Shown here piece by piece: positions 39,517 through 49,613 of a DNA stretch of 64,000 nt. This stretch comes from Klebsiella pneumoniae. GTDB taxonomy: Bacteria; Pseudomonadota; Gammaproteobacteria; Enterobacterales; Enterobacteriaceae. Position 1 is the stretch's first letter. The number at the start of each line of letters is the position of its first letter. Both the position numbers and the translations under genes were made by a program. The notes under the pieces were generated by a model. That model made no database searches. It worked only from the letters and a program-made list of their open reading frames with translations, and was not told where the DNA came from. The DNA lies in assembly GCF_000742135.1 (NCBI RefSeq), contig NZ_KN046818.1:1426841-1490840 (forward strand). Reading direction: 5' to 3'.

Positions 39517-41058
39517 ATGACACAACCTGTTTCACGCAAATGGTGGCTGGCGCTGAGTATCGCGGCAGCCCTGGCGAGCGCTCCCGCCTTTGCCGCCAAA
39601 GATGTGGTGGTGGCGGTCGGGTCTAACTTCACGACCCTCGACCCCTATGATGCCAACGATACTCTGTCGCAGGCGGTGGCGAAGTCCTTTTATCAAGGCC
39701 TGTTCGGCCTTGATAAAGAGATGAAGCTGCAAAACGTTCTTGCTGAGAGCTATACCGTGTCACCGGACGGCCTGGTGTACACCATTAAGCTGCACAGCGG
39801 GGTGAAATTCCAGGATGGCACTGACTTTAACGCCGAGGCGGTAAAGGCTAACCTCGATCGCGCGAGTAACCCGGATAACCATCTCAAGCGCTATAACCTG
39901 TATAAAAATATCGCCAGTACCGAGGCGGTCGATCCGACTACGGTCAAAATTACCCTGAAGCAGCCCTTCTCGGCGTTTATTAACATTCTCGCCCATCCGG
40001 CGACAGCGATGATTTCGCCGGCGGCGCTGAAAAAATATGGTAAGGATATCGGCTTCCACCCGGTGGGCACCGGGCCGTATAAGCTCGACACCTGGAACCA
40101 GACGGATTTTGTGAAGGTCAGCAAGTTCGATGGGTACTGGCAGCCGGGGCTGCCAAAGCTGGATTCTATCACCTGGCGTCCGGTGGTGGATAACAATACC
40201 CGGGCGGCGATGCTGCAGACCGGCGAGGCGCAGTTCGCCTTCCCGATCCCTTACGAACAGGCGCCGCTGCTGGCGAAAAACAGCAAACTGGAGCTGGTGG
40301 CCAGCCCGTCGATCATGCAGCGCTACATCAGCATGAACGTGACGCAGAAGCCGTTCGATAATCCGAAGGTACGGGAAGCCATCAACTATGCGATTAACCG
40401 TCAGGCGCTGGTGAAGGTAGCGTTCGCCGGATACGCCACCCCGGCGACCGGAGTGGTGCCGCCGTCGATCGCCTATGCCCAGACCTACCCCGCCTGGCCA
40501 TACGATCCGGCGAAAGCGCGCCAGCTGCTGAAAGAGGCGGGCTACCCTAACGGTTTCAGCACCACGCTGTGGTCATCACATAATCACAGCACCGCGCAGA
40601 AAGTACTGCAGTTCACCCAGCAGCAGCTGGCGCAGGTGGGGATTAAGGCGCAGGTGACGGCGATGGACGCTGGTCAGCGGGCGGCGGAAGTGGAAGGTAA
40701 AGGGCAGAAAGAGAGCGGGGTACGGATGTTCTATACCGGCTGGTCCGCCTCCACCGGTGAAGCCGACTGGGCGCTGTCGCCGCTGTTCGCCTCGCAAAAC
40801 TGGCCGCCGACGCTATTTAATACCGCGTTTTACAGCAACCCGCAGGTGGATAACGCGCTGAGCGAGGCGCTGAAAACCACCGATCCGCAACAGAAAACCA
40901 AACTCTATAAAGAGGCGCAGGATATTATCTGGAAAGAGTCGCCGTGGGTGCCGCTGGTGGTCGAGAAACTGGTCTCCGCCCACAGCAAGAACCTCACCGG
41001 TTTCTATATCCAGCCGGATACCGGCTTTAGCTTCGAACAGGCGGACCTGACGCCGTGA
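39517..41058 (+). CDS. gsiB: Periplasmic glutathione-binding protein GsiB
   Basis: Family-5 solute-binding protein of the glutathione importer. The 513-residue precursor has a signal peptide ([26 protein letters not shown]) and the oligopeptide-binding signature region [21 protein letters not shown], with later [10 protein letters not shown] and YNGF-type ligand segments. ATG follows CAGGAGAACACG. Expected to deliver glutathione to GsiCD. Confidence 0.96.
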   Translation: MTQPVSRKWWLALSIAAALASAPAFAAKDVVVAVGSNFTTLDPYDANDTLSQAVAKSFYQGLFGLDKEMKLQNVLAESYTVSPDGLVYTIKLHSGVKFQDGTDFNAEAVKANLDRASNPDNHLKRYNLYKNIASTEAVDPTTVKITLKQPFSAFINILAHPATAMISPAALKKYGKDIGFHPVGTGPYKLDTWNQTDFVKVSKFDGYWQPGLPKLDSITWRPVVDNNTRAAMLQTGEAQFAFPIPYEQAPLLAKNSKLELVASPSIMQRYISMNVTQKPFDNPKVREAINYAINRQALVKVAFAGYATPATGVVPPSIAYAQTYPAWPYDPAKARQLLKEAGYPNGFSTTLWSSHNHSTAQKVLQFTQQQLAQVGIKAQVTAMDAGQRAAEVEGKGQKESGVRMFYTGWSASTGEADWALSPLFASQNWPPTLFNTAFYSNPQVDNALSEALKTTDPQQKTKLYKEAQDIIWKESPWVPLVVEKLVSAHSKNLTGFYIQPDTGFSFEQADLTP

Positions 41059-41104
41059 TCATGTTCATCTTCATGCGTCCTCTCTCCCGGAATGGGAGGG
41101 AGCG

Positions 41105-42025
41105 ATGCTGAATTATGTGATTAAGCGCCTGCTGGGCCTGATCCCCACTCTGCTTATCGTCGCGGTGCTGGTGTTTCTGTTCGTCCATATGCTGCCCGGT
41201 GACCCGGCGCGGCTGATTGCCGGACCTGAGGCCGATGCCCAGGTGGTGGCAATGGTGCGCCAGCAGCTGGGGCTTGACCAGCCGCTGCATGTCCAGTTCT
41301 GGCACTACATCACCAACGTGCTGCGCGGCGATTTTGGCATTTCCATGGCCTCGCGGCGTCCCGTTGCCAGTGAGATTGCCAGTCGCTTTATGCCCACGCT
41401 GTGGCTGACGCTGGCCAGCATGAGCTGGGCGGTACTGTTCGGGATGGCGGCGGGGATTGCGGCCGCGGTGTGGCGCAATCGCTGGCCCGACCGTCTGGGA
41501 ATGGCGCTGGCGGTGAGCGGCATTTCGTTTCCGGCTTTTGCCCTTGGTATGCTGCTGATGCAGGTGTTTTCGGTTGAGCTGGGCTGGCTGCCGACGGTGG
41601 GGGCCGACAGCTGGCGGCACTATATTTTGCCGTCGTTGACCCTTGGCGCGGCGGTGGCGGCGGTCATGGCGCGCTTTACCCGCGCGTCATTCGTCGATGT
41701 GCTGCATGAAGACTATATGCGCACCGCCCGGGCGAAGGGGGTGAGCGAAACGCGGGTGGTGCTCAAGCATGGTCTGCGCAATGCGATGATCCCGGTGGTG
41801 ACCATGATGGGGCTGCAGTTCGGCTTTCTGCTCGGCGGGTCGATCGTTGTGGAGAAGGTGTTTAACTGGCCGGGGCTTGGGCGCTTGCTGGTCGATTCGG
41901 TGGAGATGCGCGATTATCCGGTGATTCAGGCGGAAGTGCTGCTCTTTTCGCTGGAGTTTATTCTTATCAATTTAGTGGTGGATGTGCTGTACGCGGCCAT
42001 AAACCCGGCTATCAGGTATAAGTAA
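41105..42025 (+). CDS. gsiC: Glutathione ABC transporter permease GsiC
   Basis: DppB/OppB-type permease of 306 residues with six membrane spans. The EAA loop is [25 protein letters not shown] (around 205-230), contacting GsiA. Preceded by GGGAGGGAGCG. Between gsiB and this gene an imperfect hairpin (CTCTCCCGGAATGGGAGGG) could modulate expression relative to the binding protein. Confidence 0.96.
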   Translation: MLNYVIKRLLGLIPTLLIVAVLVFLFVHMLPGDPARLIAGPEADAQVVAMVRQQLGLDQPLHVQFWHYITNVLRGDFGISMASRRPVASEIASRFMPTLWLTLASMSWAVLFGMAAGIAAAVWRNRWPDRLGMALAVSGISFPAFALGMLLMQVFSVELGWLPTVGADSWRHYILPSLTLGAAVAAVMARFTRASFVDVLHEDYMRTARAKGVSETRVVLKHGLRNAMIPVVTMMGLQFGFLLGGSIVVEKVFNWPGLGRLLVDSVEMRDYPVIQAEVLLFSLEFILINLVVDVLYAAINPAIRYK

Positions 42026-42026
42026 G

Positions 42027-42938
42027 GTGCGATTGCTTAACTGGAGAAGGCAGGCGGCGCTGAACGCCATGCCGGGCATCAGACCCGGCGAGATCCATAC
42101 CCCCTGGCATGAGTTCTGGCGGCGCTTTCGTCGCCAGCCGGTGGCGATGGGCGCTGGTATTTTCGTGCTGTTGCTGATTGCGGTAGCCATCGTTGCCCCA
42201 TGGATAGCGCCGTACGATGCGGAAAATTATTTCGACTACGACCGACTGAACGAGGGACCTTCGCTGGTGCACTGGTTCGGAGTCGACTCCCTGGGACGGG
42301 ATATTTTCAGCCGGGTGCTGGTCGGGGCGCAGATCTCGCTGGCCGCCGGGGTGCTGGCGGTGCTGATTGGCGCGGCCATCGGCACGGTGCTTGGGCTGCT
42401 GGCTGGCTACTATGAGGGCTGGTGGGACCGGCTCATTATGCGACTTTGCGACGTGTTGTTCGCCTTTCCGGGGATCCTGCTGGCGATCGCGGTGGTCGCC
42501 GTCATGGGCAGCGGGATGGCCAACGTGATCATCGCCGTGGCGATCTTCTCGATTCCGGCGTTTGCTCGTCTGGTGCGCGGCAATACGCTGGTTCTGAAGC
42601 AGCAGACCTTTATTGAATCGGCGCGCAGCATCGGCGCCAGTGATGCCACCATTCTGTTCAACCATATTCTGCCGGGGACGGTGTCATCGATCGTGGTTTA
42701 TTTCACCATGCGCATTGGGGTATCGATTATTTCGGCGGCCAGTCTGTCGTTTCTCGGCCTCGGCGCGCAGCCGCCCACCCCGGAGTGGGGCGCGATGCTC
42801 AACGAAGCGCGGGCGGATATGGTGATGTCTCCGCACGTGGCGCTCTTTCCGGCGGTGGCGATTTTCGTGACCGTACTGGCGTTTAATCTGCTGGGAGATG
42901 GCCTGCGCGATGCGCTGGATCCGAAGTTAAAGGGGTAG
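42027..42938 (+). CDS. gsiD: Glutathione ABC transporter permease GsiD
   Basis: DppC/OppC-type permease of 303 residues, the partner of GsiC. It has a cytoplasmic N-terminal helix, six membrane spans and the EAA loop [22 protein letters not shown]. The GTG start, one base after the gsiC stop and with AAGTAAG before it, gives [10 protein letters not shown] as in E. coli. The first copy of the 100-bp direct repeat begins at its stop codon. Confidence 0.95.
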   Translation: MRLLNWRRQAALNAMPGIRPGEIHTPWHEFWRRFRRQPVAMGAGIFVLLLIAVAIVAPWIAPYDAENYFDYDRLNEGPSLVHWFGVDSLGRDIFSRVLVGAQISLAAGVLAVLIGAAIGTVLGLLAGYYEGWWDRLIMRLCDVLFAFPGILLAIAVVAVMGSGMANVIIAVAIFSIPAFARLVRGNTLVLKQQTFIESARSIGASDATILFNHILPGTVSSIVVYFTMRIGVSIISAASLSFLGLGAQPPTPEWGAMLNEARADMVMSPHVALFPAVAIFVTVLAFNLLGDGLRDALDPKLKG

Positions 42939-43038
42939 GGTGAGGGAAAGCTCCGCCGGGAGTCCTTTATGTTATCTGCGGCTTCAGCGCACATTGCGCT
43001 TCCGGTTAATTTTCTGCGTTAGGTCTCTCATGGCGCAG
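42937..43038 (+). repeat. Direct repeat after gsiD, copy 1
   Basis: About 102 bases starting AGGGTGAGG at the gsiD stop codon. The last 78 (42961-43038, AGTCCTTTATGTTATCTG to TGGCGCAG) align without gaps to 43123-43200. No coding potential is visible. Its period of about 162 bp with copy 2 suggests a tandem duplication. Confidence 0.85.
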
Positions 43039-43097
43039 GGAGCGGTGTGAGGCGGAAACGACCGCTGGACGGTTCCCTCTCCTCCCGGGAGAGGGCC

Positions 43098-43200
43098 AGG
43101 GTGAGGCGAAGCATCGCTGGAAAGTCCTTTATGTTATCTGTGGCTTCTGCGTAGTTTGCGCTCCCGGTTAATCGTCTGCGTTATGTCTCTTATGGCGCAG
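43098..43200 (+). repeat. Direct repeat after gsiD, copy 2
   Basis: Second copy of the same unit, diverged at scattered positions in the 78-base core. A short inverted repeat, CCCTCTCC/GGAGAGGG, lies just before it (about 43075-43095) and reads into AGGGTGAGG, a motif often seen in Klebsiella intergenic repeats. The remaining bases to rimO (43201-43341) hold a hairpin AGCCTACGGG/CCCGTAGGCT at 43282-43306 that could end rimO transcripts, but without a U-run. Confidence 0.8.
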
Positions 43201-43341
43201 CAAAATAACGGCGCAACAGGGCTGCCTGGAAGGTAATCAATGCTTGCCCGTGGCGCTGCGCTTGCGCGGACCTGGGGGGTGAGCCTACGGGAGGACCCCG
43301 TAGGCTGGGGAATGCGCTAAGCCGCTATCCGGGAAGCTGGA

Positions 43342-44667
43342 CTAGACCCGGGTACCCCAGAGGTCGTATTCGTCGGCGTGCTCGACTTTCACCCGCACCA
43401 CGTCGCCCGGCTTAACGCGGGTTTCGCCGTTCAGGTACACCGCGCCGTCGATTTCCGGAGCGTCGGCCATGCTGCGGCCAATGGCGCCTTCTTCATCAAC
43501 TTCATCTACCAGCACCAGGATTTCGCGCCCCACTTTTTCCTGCAGACGCTCGGCAGAGATCTGCTGCTGCAGCTGCATAAAGCGGTTCCAGCGCTCTTCT
43601 TTCACCTCTTCCGGCACCTGGTCCGCCAGCTCGTTGGCGGTAGCGCCTTCAACCGGGCTGTACTTGAAGCAGCCGACGCGGTCGAGACGCGCCTCTTTCA
43701 GGAAGTCGAGCAGCATCTGGAAATCTTCTTCCGTTTCGCCCGGGAAGCCCACAATAAAAGTGGAGCGCAGGGTCAGATCCGGGCAAATTTCACGCCACTG
43801 CTTAATGCGCGCCAGCTGACGGTCCGCAGAACCAGGACGCTTCATCAGCTTCAGAATACGCGGGCTGGCGTGCTGCAGCGGGATATCGAGGTACGGCAGA
43901 ATCTTGCCTTCCGCCATCAGCGGGATCACATCGTCAACGTGCGGGTACGGATAGACATAGTGCAGGCGCACCCAGATGCCGAGCTTCGCCAGCTCTTCGC
44001 ACAGACTGACCATGCTGGTCTTCACCGGCATACCGTTGTGGAAACCGGTGCGGTGCTTGACGTCGACGCCGTAGGCAGAGGTGTCCTGCGAAATCACCAG
44101 CAGCTCTTTCACGCCGGCGTCAGCGAGGCGTTTGGCTTCGGCCAGCACTTCGCCAATCGGACGGCTCACCAGATCGCCACGCATGGACGGGATGATGCAG
44201 AAGGTGCAGCGATGGTTGCAGCCTTCAGAAATTTTTAAGTAGGCGTAGTGGCGCGGCGTCAGCTTAACCCCCTGTTCCGGCACCAGGCTCAGGAACGGGT
44301 TGTGCTTCGGCTTCGGCGTATAATGGTGGACATGCTCCAGCACCTGCTCATAGCTGTGCGGACCGGTGATCTCCAGCACCTTCGGATGCACTTCGCGGAT
44401 CTGATCCTCTTTCGCCCCGAGACAGCCGGTGACGATTACCTTGCCGTTCTCTTTCAACGCTTCGCCGATCGCTTCCAGCGATTCCTGCACAGCGCTATCA
44501 ATAAAGCCGCAGGTGTTAACGATCACCATATCGGCGTTGTCGTAGGTCGGTACGACGTCATAACCTTCGGTGCGCAGTTCGGTCAGGATACGCTCTGAGT
44601 CCACGAGGTTTTTCGGGCAGCCCAGGGAGACGAAGCCGATTTTCGGCTGATGCGTGACATTGCTCAT
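43342..44667 (-). CDS. rimO: RimO, ribosomal protein S12 methylthiotransferase
   Basis: Radical SAM enzyme that adds a methylthio group to Asp88 of ribosomal protein S12. The 441-residue protein has the N-terminal MTTase domain with cluster cysteines C17, C53 and C82, the radical SAM motif CNHRCTFC (C150, C154, C157) and a C-terminal TRAM domain from about 375. Nearly the same as E. coli RimO as I recall. The E. coli neighbours yliE and yliF are absent downstream; the direct repeats occupy that place. Confidence 0.97.
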   Translation of the reverse strand: MSNVTHQPKIGFVSLGCPKNLVDSERILTELRTEGYDVVPTYDNADMVIVNTCGFIDSAVQESLEAIGEALKENGKVIVTGCLGAKEDQIREVHPKVLEITGPHSYEQVLEHVHHYTPKPKHNPFLSLVPEQGVKLTPRHYAYLKISEGCNHRCTFCIIPSMRGDLVSRPIGEVLAEAKRLADAGVKELLVISQDTSAYGVDVKHRTGFHNGMPVKTSMVSLCEELAKLGIWVRLHYVYPYPHVDDVIPLMAEGKILPYLDIPLQHASPRILKLMKRPGSADRQLARIKQWREICPDLTLRSTFIVGFPGETEEDFQMLLDFLKEARLDRVGCFKYSPVEGATANELADQVPEEVKEERWNRFMQLQQQISAERLQEKVGREILVLVDEVDEEGAIGRSMADAPEIDGAVYLNGETRVKPGDVVRVKVEHADEYDLWGTRV

Positions 44668-44899
44668 AGCTTAAAAAGTGTTCAATTATTGGAATGGTCA
44701 GGGCAGGAATTCTACAGATCTTTGCGAAAAAGAGTATAGCTCCGTCGCGGTTAATGGTGAAAAAGCGCCCCCGACCTGTCTTTTACGCCCCCCACCGCCA
44801 GAGCGGATCCCACACGCCCCGGAGCAGAGGGGCGGGACACGCTTCTGACAAGCCGTGCGCACAGGCGGCTCAAGCCCGGCGTGGCTGCCGGGCAGAGAC

Positions 44900-46141
44900 T
44901 TATTGCGCCGGGTTAATGGCTGCGGAGGGCGTGGCGCCGGTTTTTTTCGGCTCGCGCTTATCCTGCAGCGTGAAAATAGAGATCAGGGTAAAGAGCCCGG
45001 CGACGCTGCCGAGAATCAGATAGGTGTTGGCGAAGCCAATGGTATCGTACAGATAGCCTGCCAGCGGAGAGTAAATGGCGGTGGCGATCGAGGCGACGAA
45101 CAGCACCAGCAAATAGACCGTCGAAGAGAGCTTGTGGTCGAAGTTGGCGGCGATGAATTTAAAGACCGATACCAGAATCAACGGCTTCTCCAGAGCATGC
45201 ATCATTTTCACCGCACCAATCCACACCGGGCCGAGGGGCACGGCTGAGCCGACAATACGTACCGACATGATCAGCCCGGCGATGATCAGCGCCCATTTGG
45301 CGCCGGTCCGGTTAACAAACCATGGCATCAGGCAGAGGAACAGGGTTTCACCGCAGACCTGAATAGACGCGAGGATCCCGTACCAGCGGTTGCCTTCCTC
45401 CGGCGTCGGGAACTGTAGCGAGAAGTACTGGGCAAACTGCTGATCGTAGGTGTCGTAAATCTGCGTGACGAACAGGGTAAAGAGCAGCAGCATCCAGAAC
45501 TGACCATTCTTCGCCAGCTCAAGGGCATGAGAGACCTTCAGCGATTCGCTTCGCGCCACATCGGCGTCGGTTAATTCAATTTTGGTTAGCATAAAGCAGA
45601 TGGCGGCGATGACAATGGCGAGGCTGGCGAGCCAGAAGGCCAGATTAGGATTGCTGTCGATATATTTACCCACAATCCAGGCCGCCGCTGCCCAGCCTAA
45701 CGAGCCCCACATCCGCACACGACCATATTCGAACTGATAGCGCCGGGAAATCTTATCGATATAAGAGTCGATTACTCCGCAGCCGGAGTTAAAGATGATC
45801 CCCAGATAGATCCCTCCCAGCAAGGCGCCAAACCAAAAGTTGTGCACCAGCAGCGGCGCGTAAACGTAGATAAAGAAGGGGCCCACCGGCAGGAGCAGGG
45901 CGACCAGCAGCCAGATAAGCCGTTTTTTCAGGCCGAACTTGTCAGAGATAAAGCCGAAGAAAGGCTGCATCAGCAGGGCGATAAAGGCGTTGACCGAGTA
46001 AAGCAGCCCGGTCTTCGTGGCGCTGATGCCAAGATGCTGGGTGGTCCAGATAACGAAGAAAGCCATGGTCGACGACCAGGCGAACAGGTAGAGGAAATCG
46101 AAAAGACTCAACAGAAGGTAGTTTCTTTTACCGGACGTCAT
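44900..46141 (-). CDS. Oligosaccharide:H+ symporter (LacY/CscB/RafB family MFS)
   Basis: Twelve-span sugar/proton symporter of 413 residues. By hand alignment with LacY, the transport residues are kept: D for E126 (in GVIDSYIDK, as in CscB), R144 (RVRM), E269 (VCGETLF), R302 (MSVRIVGS), and K319/H322/E325 (VKMMHALE). It is thus likely functional, importing a disaccharide or trisaccharide. No glycosidase or regulator gene adjoins it. A LacI-type dyad and promoter-like sequences lie upstream. It is inserted between rimO and bssR relative to E. coli K-12. Which sugar it carries cannot be told. Confidence 0.87.
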   Translation of the reverse strand: MTSGKRNYLLLSLFDFLYLFAWSSTMAFFVIWTTQHLGISATKTGLLYSVNAFIALLMQPFFGFISDKFGLKKRLIWLLVALLLPVGPFFIYVYAPLLVHNFWFGALLGGIYLGIIFNSGCGVIDSYIDKISRRYQFEYGRVRMWGSLGWAAAAWIVGKYIDSNPNLAFWLASLAIVIAAICFMLTKIELTDADVARSESLKVSHALELAKNGQFWMLLLFTLFVTQIYDTYDQQFAQYFSLQFPTPEEGNRWYGILASIQVCGETLFLCLMPWFVNRTGAKWALIIAGLIMSVRIVGSAVPLGPVWIGAVKMMHALEKPLILVSVFKFIAANFDHKLSSTVYLLVLFVASIATAIYSPLAGYLYDTIGFANTYLILGSVAGLFTLISIFTLQDKREPKKTGATPSAAINPAQ

Positions 46142-46206
46142 GTTTCAGTTCCTTGCAAATGGGCAGAGAGAATGTCAGCGATCCGCGGGCCGCGTTCGCT
46201 GTTTTC

Positions 46207-46235
46207 TTGACATGTTATACGTATTACATTAATTA
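46207..46235. promoter_or_regulatory. Promoter and LacI-type dyad upstream of the symporter and bssR
   Basis: The dyad TGTTATACGTATTACA (46213-46228), with a central CG as in LacI-family operators, lies 72 bases before the symporter start. It fills the spacer of a plus-strand promoter-like pair, TTGACA (46207-46212) and TAATTA (46230-46235), 17 bp apart, that would fire toward bssR. A minus-strand TTGTCA / TAATAC pair overlaps the same site. The rest of the 380-base intergenic region (46142-46519) is AT-rich and shows no gene. Confidence 0.6.
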
Positions 46236-46519
46236 TTTGTTATGACATCCTAATTGACGATGGTGCAACAGGTCATATGAGGTATTGTGATCATTTCTGC
46301 ACTAATTTTGTCTCTTATTGCCATTTTCTGTTTATTAATTTCAGATTGAAATTAATTGTGATCGTATAACATTGTTTTTGTCATACACCCTACAATGCGT
46401 TAAAGTTGCCACATTGTAAATGATGTTAAAGAACTGGGGATTATTGACCTGGCGCATCATTTTGCACAAAAAATAACCGTATTATGGAAAGGGTAAAGGA
46501 CGACAGAGGAGGAACCGTG

Positions 46520-46903
46520 ATGACCGTTGACAGACTATACCGCCACCTTCTGCAGAAGCTTATTAACGCCAATATCGATATTGACGCCTATCTGCAACTG
46601 CGAAAGGCCAAAGGCTACATGTCAGTCAGCGAAAATGACCATCTGCGTGATAACTTGTTTGAGCTTTGCCGTGAAATGCGTGCGCAGGCGCCGCGCCTGC
46701 AGAATGCCATTTCACCGGAGGAGAGGGATGTCCTTCGCCTGGCCGGCGAATCGGTCGCCGCCGCTGCACTATGCCTGATGAGCGGGCATCATGATTGTCC
46801 GCTATACATCGCTGTTAACGTAGAGAAGCTAGAACGCTGTCTGACAGGATTGACCTCAAATATTCATAAATTGAATAAATTGGCGCCAATCACTCATGCC
46901 TGA
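46520..46903 (+). CDS. bssR: Biofilm regulator BssR
   Basis: BssR (YliH) influences biofilm formation and indole/AI-2-related signalling in E. coli. The 127-residue protein has the same length as E. coli BssR and the identical stretch QLRKAKGYMSVSE as well as CLMSGHHDCP; no known DNA-binding domain is obvious. ATG at 46520 is seven bases after GGAGG. A perfect stem CAGGGGAAG/CTTCCCCTG follows at 46916-46939. Confidence 0.92.
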   Translation: MTVDRLYRHLLQKLINANIDIDAYLQLRKAKGYMSVSENDHLRDNLFELCREMRAQAPRLQNAISPEERDVLRLAGESVAAAALCLMSGHHDCPLYIAVNVEKLERCLTGLTSNIHKLNKLAPITHA

Positions 46904-46915
46904 TCGGCTGAAACC

Positions 46916-46943
46916 CAGGGGAAGTGAACGCTTCCCCTGTTAA
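46916..46943 (+). terminator. Probable terminator of bssR
   Basis: Nine-bp perfect stem CAGGGGAAG / CTTCCCCTG with loop TGAACG, followed by only TTAAAGG, so the U-run is weak. Confidence 0.5.
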
Positions 46944-47018
46944 AGGTTATGTAAAAATCCCCGCGCAAATTTCCCCGCTGGCTACCCTTTAGCCCAGAGC
47001 TGACGAAAGGAGAATGCC

Positions 47019-48128
47019 ATGCGTCCGATCCCACTGCTGTTGATATTGAGCGCCTTAGCGCTACCAGCCCTGAGCCAGGCCGCGGTGCGGGTGGAGGTAT
47101 TGCAAAACCGGCTGGCCCAGCCGTGGGGCATGGCCTTTCTGCCTGACGATCAGGGCATACTGATCACCCTGCGCGGCGGCGAGCTCAAGCGCTGGCAGCC
47201 GGGCAAAGGTCTGTCGGCGCCGATAGCCGGCGTGCCGCAGGTATGGGCCAACGGCCAGGGTGGCCTACTGGACGTGGCGCTGGCCCCGGATTTCGCCCAG
47301 TCGCGGCGGGTGTGGCTGAGCTATGCGGAAAGCGACGCCAGCGGTAAGGCGGGCACCGCGGTGGGCTATGGGCGGTTGAGCGAGGATGCCACGCAGCTGA
47401 CGAACTTTACCGTGGTCTTTCGCCAGCAGCCGAAGCTCTCCGTCGGCAATCATTTTGGCGGCAGGCTGGTGTTCGACGGCAAAGGATATTTGTTTATCGG
47501 GCTGGGCGAAAATAATCAGCGCGCCACCGCCCAGGATCTCAGCAAGCTGCAGGGGAAAGTGGTCCGCCTGACGGAGACCGGAGGTGTACCGCCGGATAAC
47601 CCTTTTGTCGGCCGGGCTGACGCCAGGCCGGAGATCTGGGCTTACGGCATCCGTAATCCGCAGGGCATGGCGATGAATCCCTGGAGCGAGGCGCTGTGGC
47701 TGAACGAGCATGGCCCGCGCGGCGGAGATGAAATTAATATTCCGCAGGCGGGGAAAAATTACGGCTGGCCGCTGGCGACGCACGGTATTAACTACAGCGG
47801 CCTGCCCATTCCGGAAGCAAAAGGCAAAACGGTTCCGGGGACCGAACCTCCCCTGTATGTCTGGCCGGTCTCTCCCGGGGTGAGCGGGATGGCCTTTTAT
47901 TCGGCGCCGACCTTTCCCCAGTGGCAGCATAAGCTGTTTATCGGCGCGCTGAAGGAGACATCGCTGATTGTCCTGGCGGTGGACGGTAATCAGGTCCGCG
48001 AGGAGGGGAGATTACTGGAGGCGCGCGGAAAACGCATCCGCGATGTTCGCGTGGGACCCGACGGCTATCTGTACGTTTTAACCGACGAGTCTAACGGCGA
48101 GCTATTACGGTTGAGTCCCGAGGCTTAG
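47019..48128 (+). CDS. yliI: YliI, PQQ-dependent aldose sugar dehydrogenase
   Basis: Periplasmic six-bladed beta-propeller dehydrogenase (soluble glucose dehydrogenase fold) that oxidises aldoses with PQQ; the E. coli protein works only when PQQ is supplied. The 369-residue precursor has a signal peptide (MRPIPLLLILSALALPALSQA), then EVLQNRLAQPWGMAFLPD, GNHFGGRLVF, YGIRNPQGMAMNPWS and NEHGPRGGDEIN, which bear PQQ and calcium ligands. Klebsiella can make PQQ, so this enzyme may be active in the host organism. ATG follows AAAGGAGAATGCC. Confidence 0.93.
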   Translation: MRPIPLLLILSALALPALSQAAVRVEVLQNRLAQPWGMAFLPDDQGILITLRGGELKRWQPGKGLSAPIAGVPQVWANGQGGLLDVALAPDFAQSRRVWLSYAESDASGKAGTAVGYGRLSEDATQLTNFTVVFRQQPKLSVGNHFGGRLVFDGKGYLFIGLGENNQRATAQDLSKLQGKVVRLTETGGVPPDNPFVGRADARPEIWAYGIRNPQGMAMNPWSEALWLNEHGPRGGDEINIPQAGKNYGWPLATHGINYSGLPIPEAKGKTVPGTEPPLYVWPVSPGVSGMAFYSAPTFPQWQHKLFIGALKETSLIVLAVDGNQVREEGRLLEARGKRIRDVRVGPDGYLYVLTDESNGELLRLSPEA

Positions 48129-48130
48129 CC

Positions 48131-48757
48131 TCAGGTCACCGGGATCTGCACTACTTCGCGCCAGGCAGGACGTTGGCTAATCTGCTGATACCAGCGCTGC
48201 AGATGGGGCCGCGGTTGCCAGCTGTCGAGGATCGACAACAGATTGTAGACGAAGGGAGCGACGGCAATATCGCCAAGGCCGAACTGCTCGCCGGAGAGCC
48301 ACGGCGTTTTGGCCAGTTCGTCATCCAGCATGGCGAACAGCGCTTCGCAGGCGCTGATCCCCGCGGCGATGGCCGCCGGGTCGCGCTGCTCCGGCGGCGT
48401 TCTCACCAGGCCCATTAATACCGGGCGATGGGCGGGAGAGAGGGTGCCGTTGGACCAATCCATCCACTTTTCCCCTTGCGCGCGCTGCGCCGGCGCGGCC
48501 AGCCACAGACGGTCAACGCCATACTGGGCCGCCAGGTAGCGAATAATCGTATTTGATTCCCACAATACCACCCCGGTGGCATCGTCCTTTAACAACGGCA
48601 CCAGCCCGTTCGGGTTCATCGCCAGATATTCCGGGTCATGATTGAGACCAAACTCCAGCCCGGCGAGGATCTGCTGATAAGGCAGATCCAGCTCCTCCAG
48701 CACCCAGCGTACTTTCTTCACGTTGGTCGAGTTATTACGTCCCCACAGTGTAATCAT
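48131..48757 (-). CDS. gstB: Glutathione S-transferase GstB
   Basis: Cytosolic glutathione transferase (YliJ); the E. coli enzyme has bromoacetate-dehalogenating activity. The 208-residue protein has the N-terminal thioredoxin-like domain ([18 protein letters not shown], then NPNGLVPLL and [10 protein letters not shown]) and the helical C-terminal domain with the family motif [13 protein letters not shown] at 48757 follows CAGGAGCG; the longer frame upstream is not supported. It converges with yliI, two bases apart. Confidence 0.94.
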   Translation of the reverse strand: MITLWGRNNSTNVKKVRWVLEELDLPYQQILAGLEFGLNHDPEYLAMNPNGLVPLLKDDATGVVLWESNTIIRYLAAQYGVDRLWLAAPAQRAQGEKWMDWSNGTLSPAHRPVLMGLVRTPPEQRDPAAIAAGISACEALFAMLDDELAKTPWLSGEQFGLGDIAVAPFVYNLLSILDSWQPRPHLQRWYQQISQRPAWREVVQIPVT

Positions 48758-49282
48758 TTTCGCTCCTGAGTTTGTTTCACTGCCGTTGCAGCGCGATCGG
48801 CGATCATGTTGGGATAAAGTTAAAAATCCGGCAAGCTTTTTTATTTGGCTGTTATTAAAGGTTTTTATGCTTACTCCCTTCAGCCAGGGGCACTCCTGGG
48901 TCACAGGGCCCGGAAAGTGTTTTTACTATTTTACAGGAGTAATATCTATAGGGTGTTACGCTACGAAGGAAAGGGCGTGATCATGGTGTATCTTATTGAT
49001 AATTAAAGCTTTAAATCATGCACGCATCTATAAAAACGCTCCCTCTCCGTCTCGGTTAAAATCTCAATGTCGCCTGAGGGTATAATTTGATGCTGATTAT
49101 TGCATCGCAATCATCTGAGGAACACAGGTTAATATTAATAAATAGAAAGTCGGTGAAAGAATTATTTTTTTACAGGGATGAACTGTTGTTTTTATCGATC
49201 GGATATACATCTTTTTCATCCCACCCAGAAAAAATAGACCATGAGAGGCGCCGACTGGCTGGAAGATATTCTGAAAAATAGC
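48758..49282. other. Gene-poor AT-rich stretch upstream of gstB
   Basis: About 525 bases. A 64-codon open frame at 49087-49281 (+) has no ribosome site and no recognisable motif, and I do not call it. Base composition is much more AT-rich than the flanking genes, as expected for acquired or decayed DNA. Confidence 0.5.
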
Positions 49283-49283
49283 A

Positions 49284-49492
49284 AAAAAAACCCAGTGTCT
49301 GGCACTGGGGAGTAAATTTACTCAGGGTTGCATGCTGTTCTCAAGATAATATTCGAGTCTCGAAGTATGGGTTAACCAAAGGTAACCATCAACTTCCATA
49401 CAGACTACATGGGAAATATACTGTATTAAATAACCAGGAATCCACCCTTACTTTTGTGCTATTTATCTTACCTGGGTAATCACTGCGGGGGT
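49284..49492 (-). ncRNA. Putative structured small RNA, element A
   Basis: Minus-strand element of about 210 bases. It ends in an intrinsic terminator: stem CCCAGTG/CACTGGG (49291-49309) followed by U8. It shares with element B (49922-50126) the order: ATTAC..., GTAAG-ATAAATAGCACA, AAGGGTGGATTCCTGGT, ATACAGTATA, TTTCCC, then a long hairpin, then the terminator. The hairpin has closing stem GTATGG/CCATAC where B has TTTATGGAA/TTCCATAAA, and inner stem GGTTA/TAACC where B has GCGGGT/ACCCGC, so base pairs change together. A -10-like TATATA at 49499-49504 sets the approximate 5' end. No conserved reading frame. Family unknown to me; the enteric RyfA/PAIR3 family is worth testing. Confidence 0.6.
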
Positions 49493-49613
49493 AAGTGGTA
49501 TATAATGCAATAATCAGTATTTGAATCTGTAGCGTTAAACGAGCAGAGCCTGGTAGAGGACTTTACTTTCCCGGAAGGATTTGAAAAAGGCGGTTAAAAT
49601 GAATGACTGATAA

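Noticed and set aside
37823-39535. A 570-codon open frame antisense to gsiA
   Set aside because: It mirrors a high-GC ABC transporter gene with clear motifs on the other strand, starts at no ribosome site and has a low-complexity His/Arg/Gln-rich composition typical of shadow frames.
49087-49281. 64-codon plus-strand frame upstream of the RNA elements
   Set aside because: No ribosome site, no motif, AT-rich composition; likely chance.
49415-49437. LexA-like box in RNA element A (CTGTATTAAATAACCAG), with a similar one in element B
   Set aside because: Spacing between CTG and CAG is eleven bases in both copies, one more than LexA boxes allow, and the sequence lies inside the RNA element rather than at a promoter.
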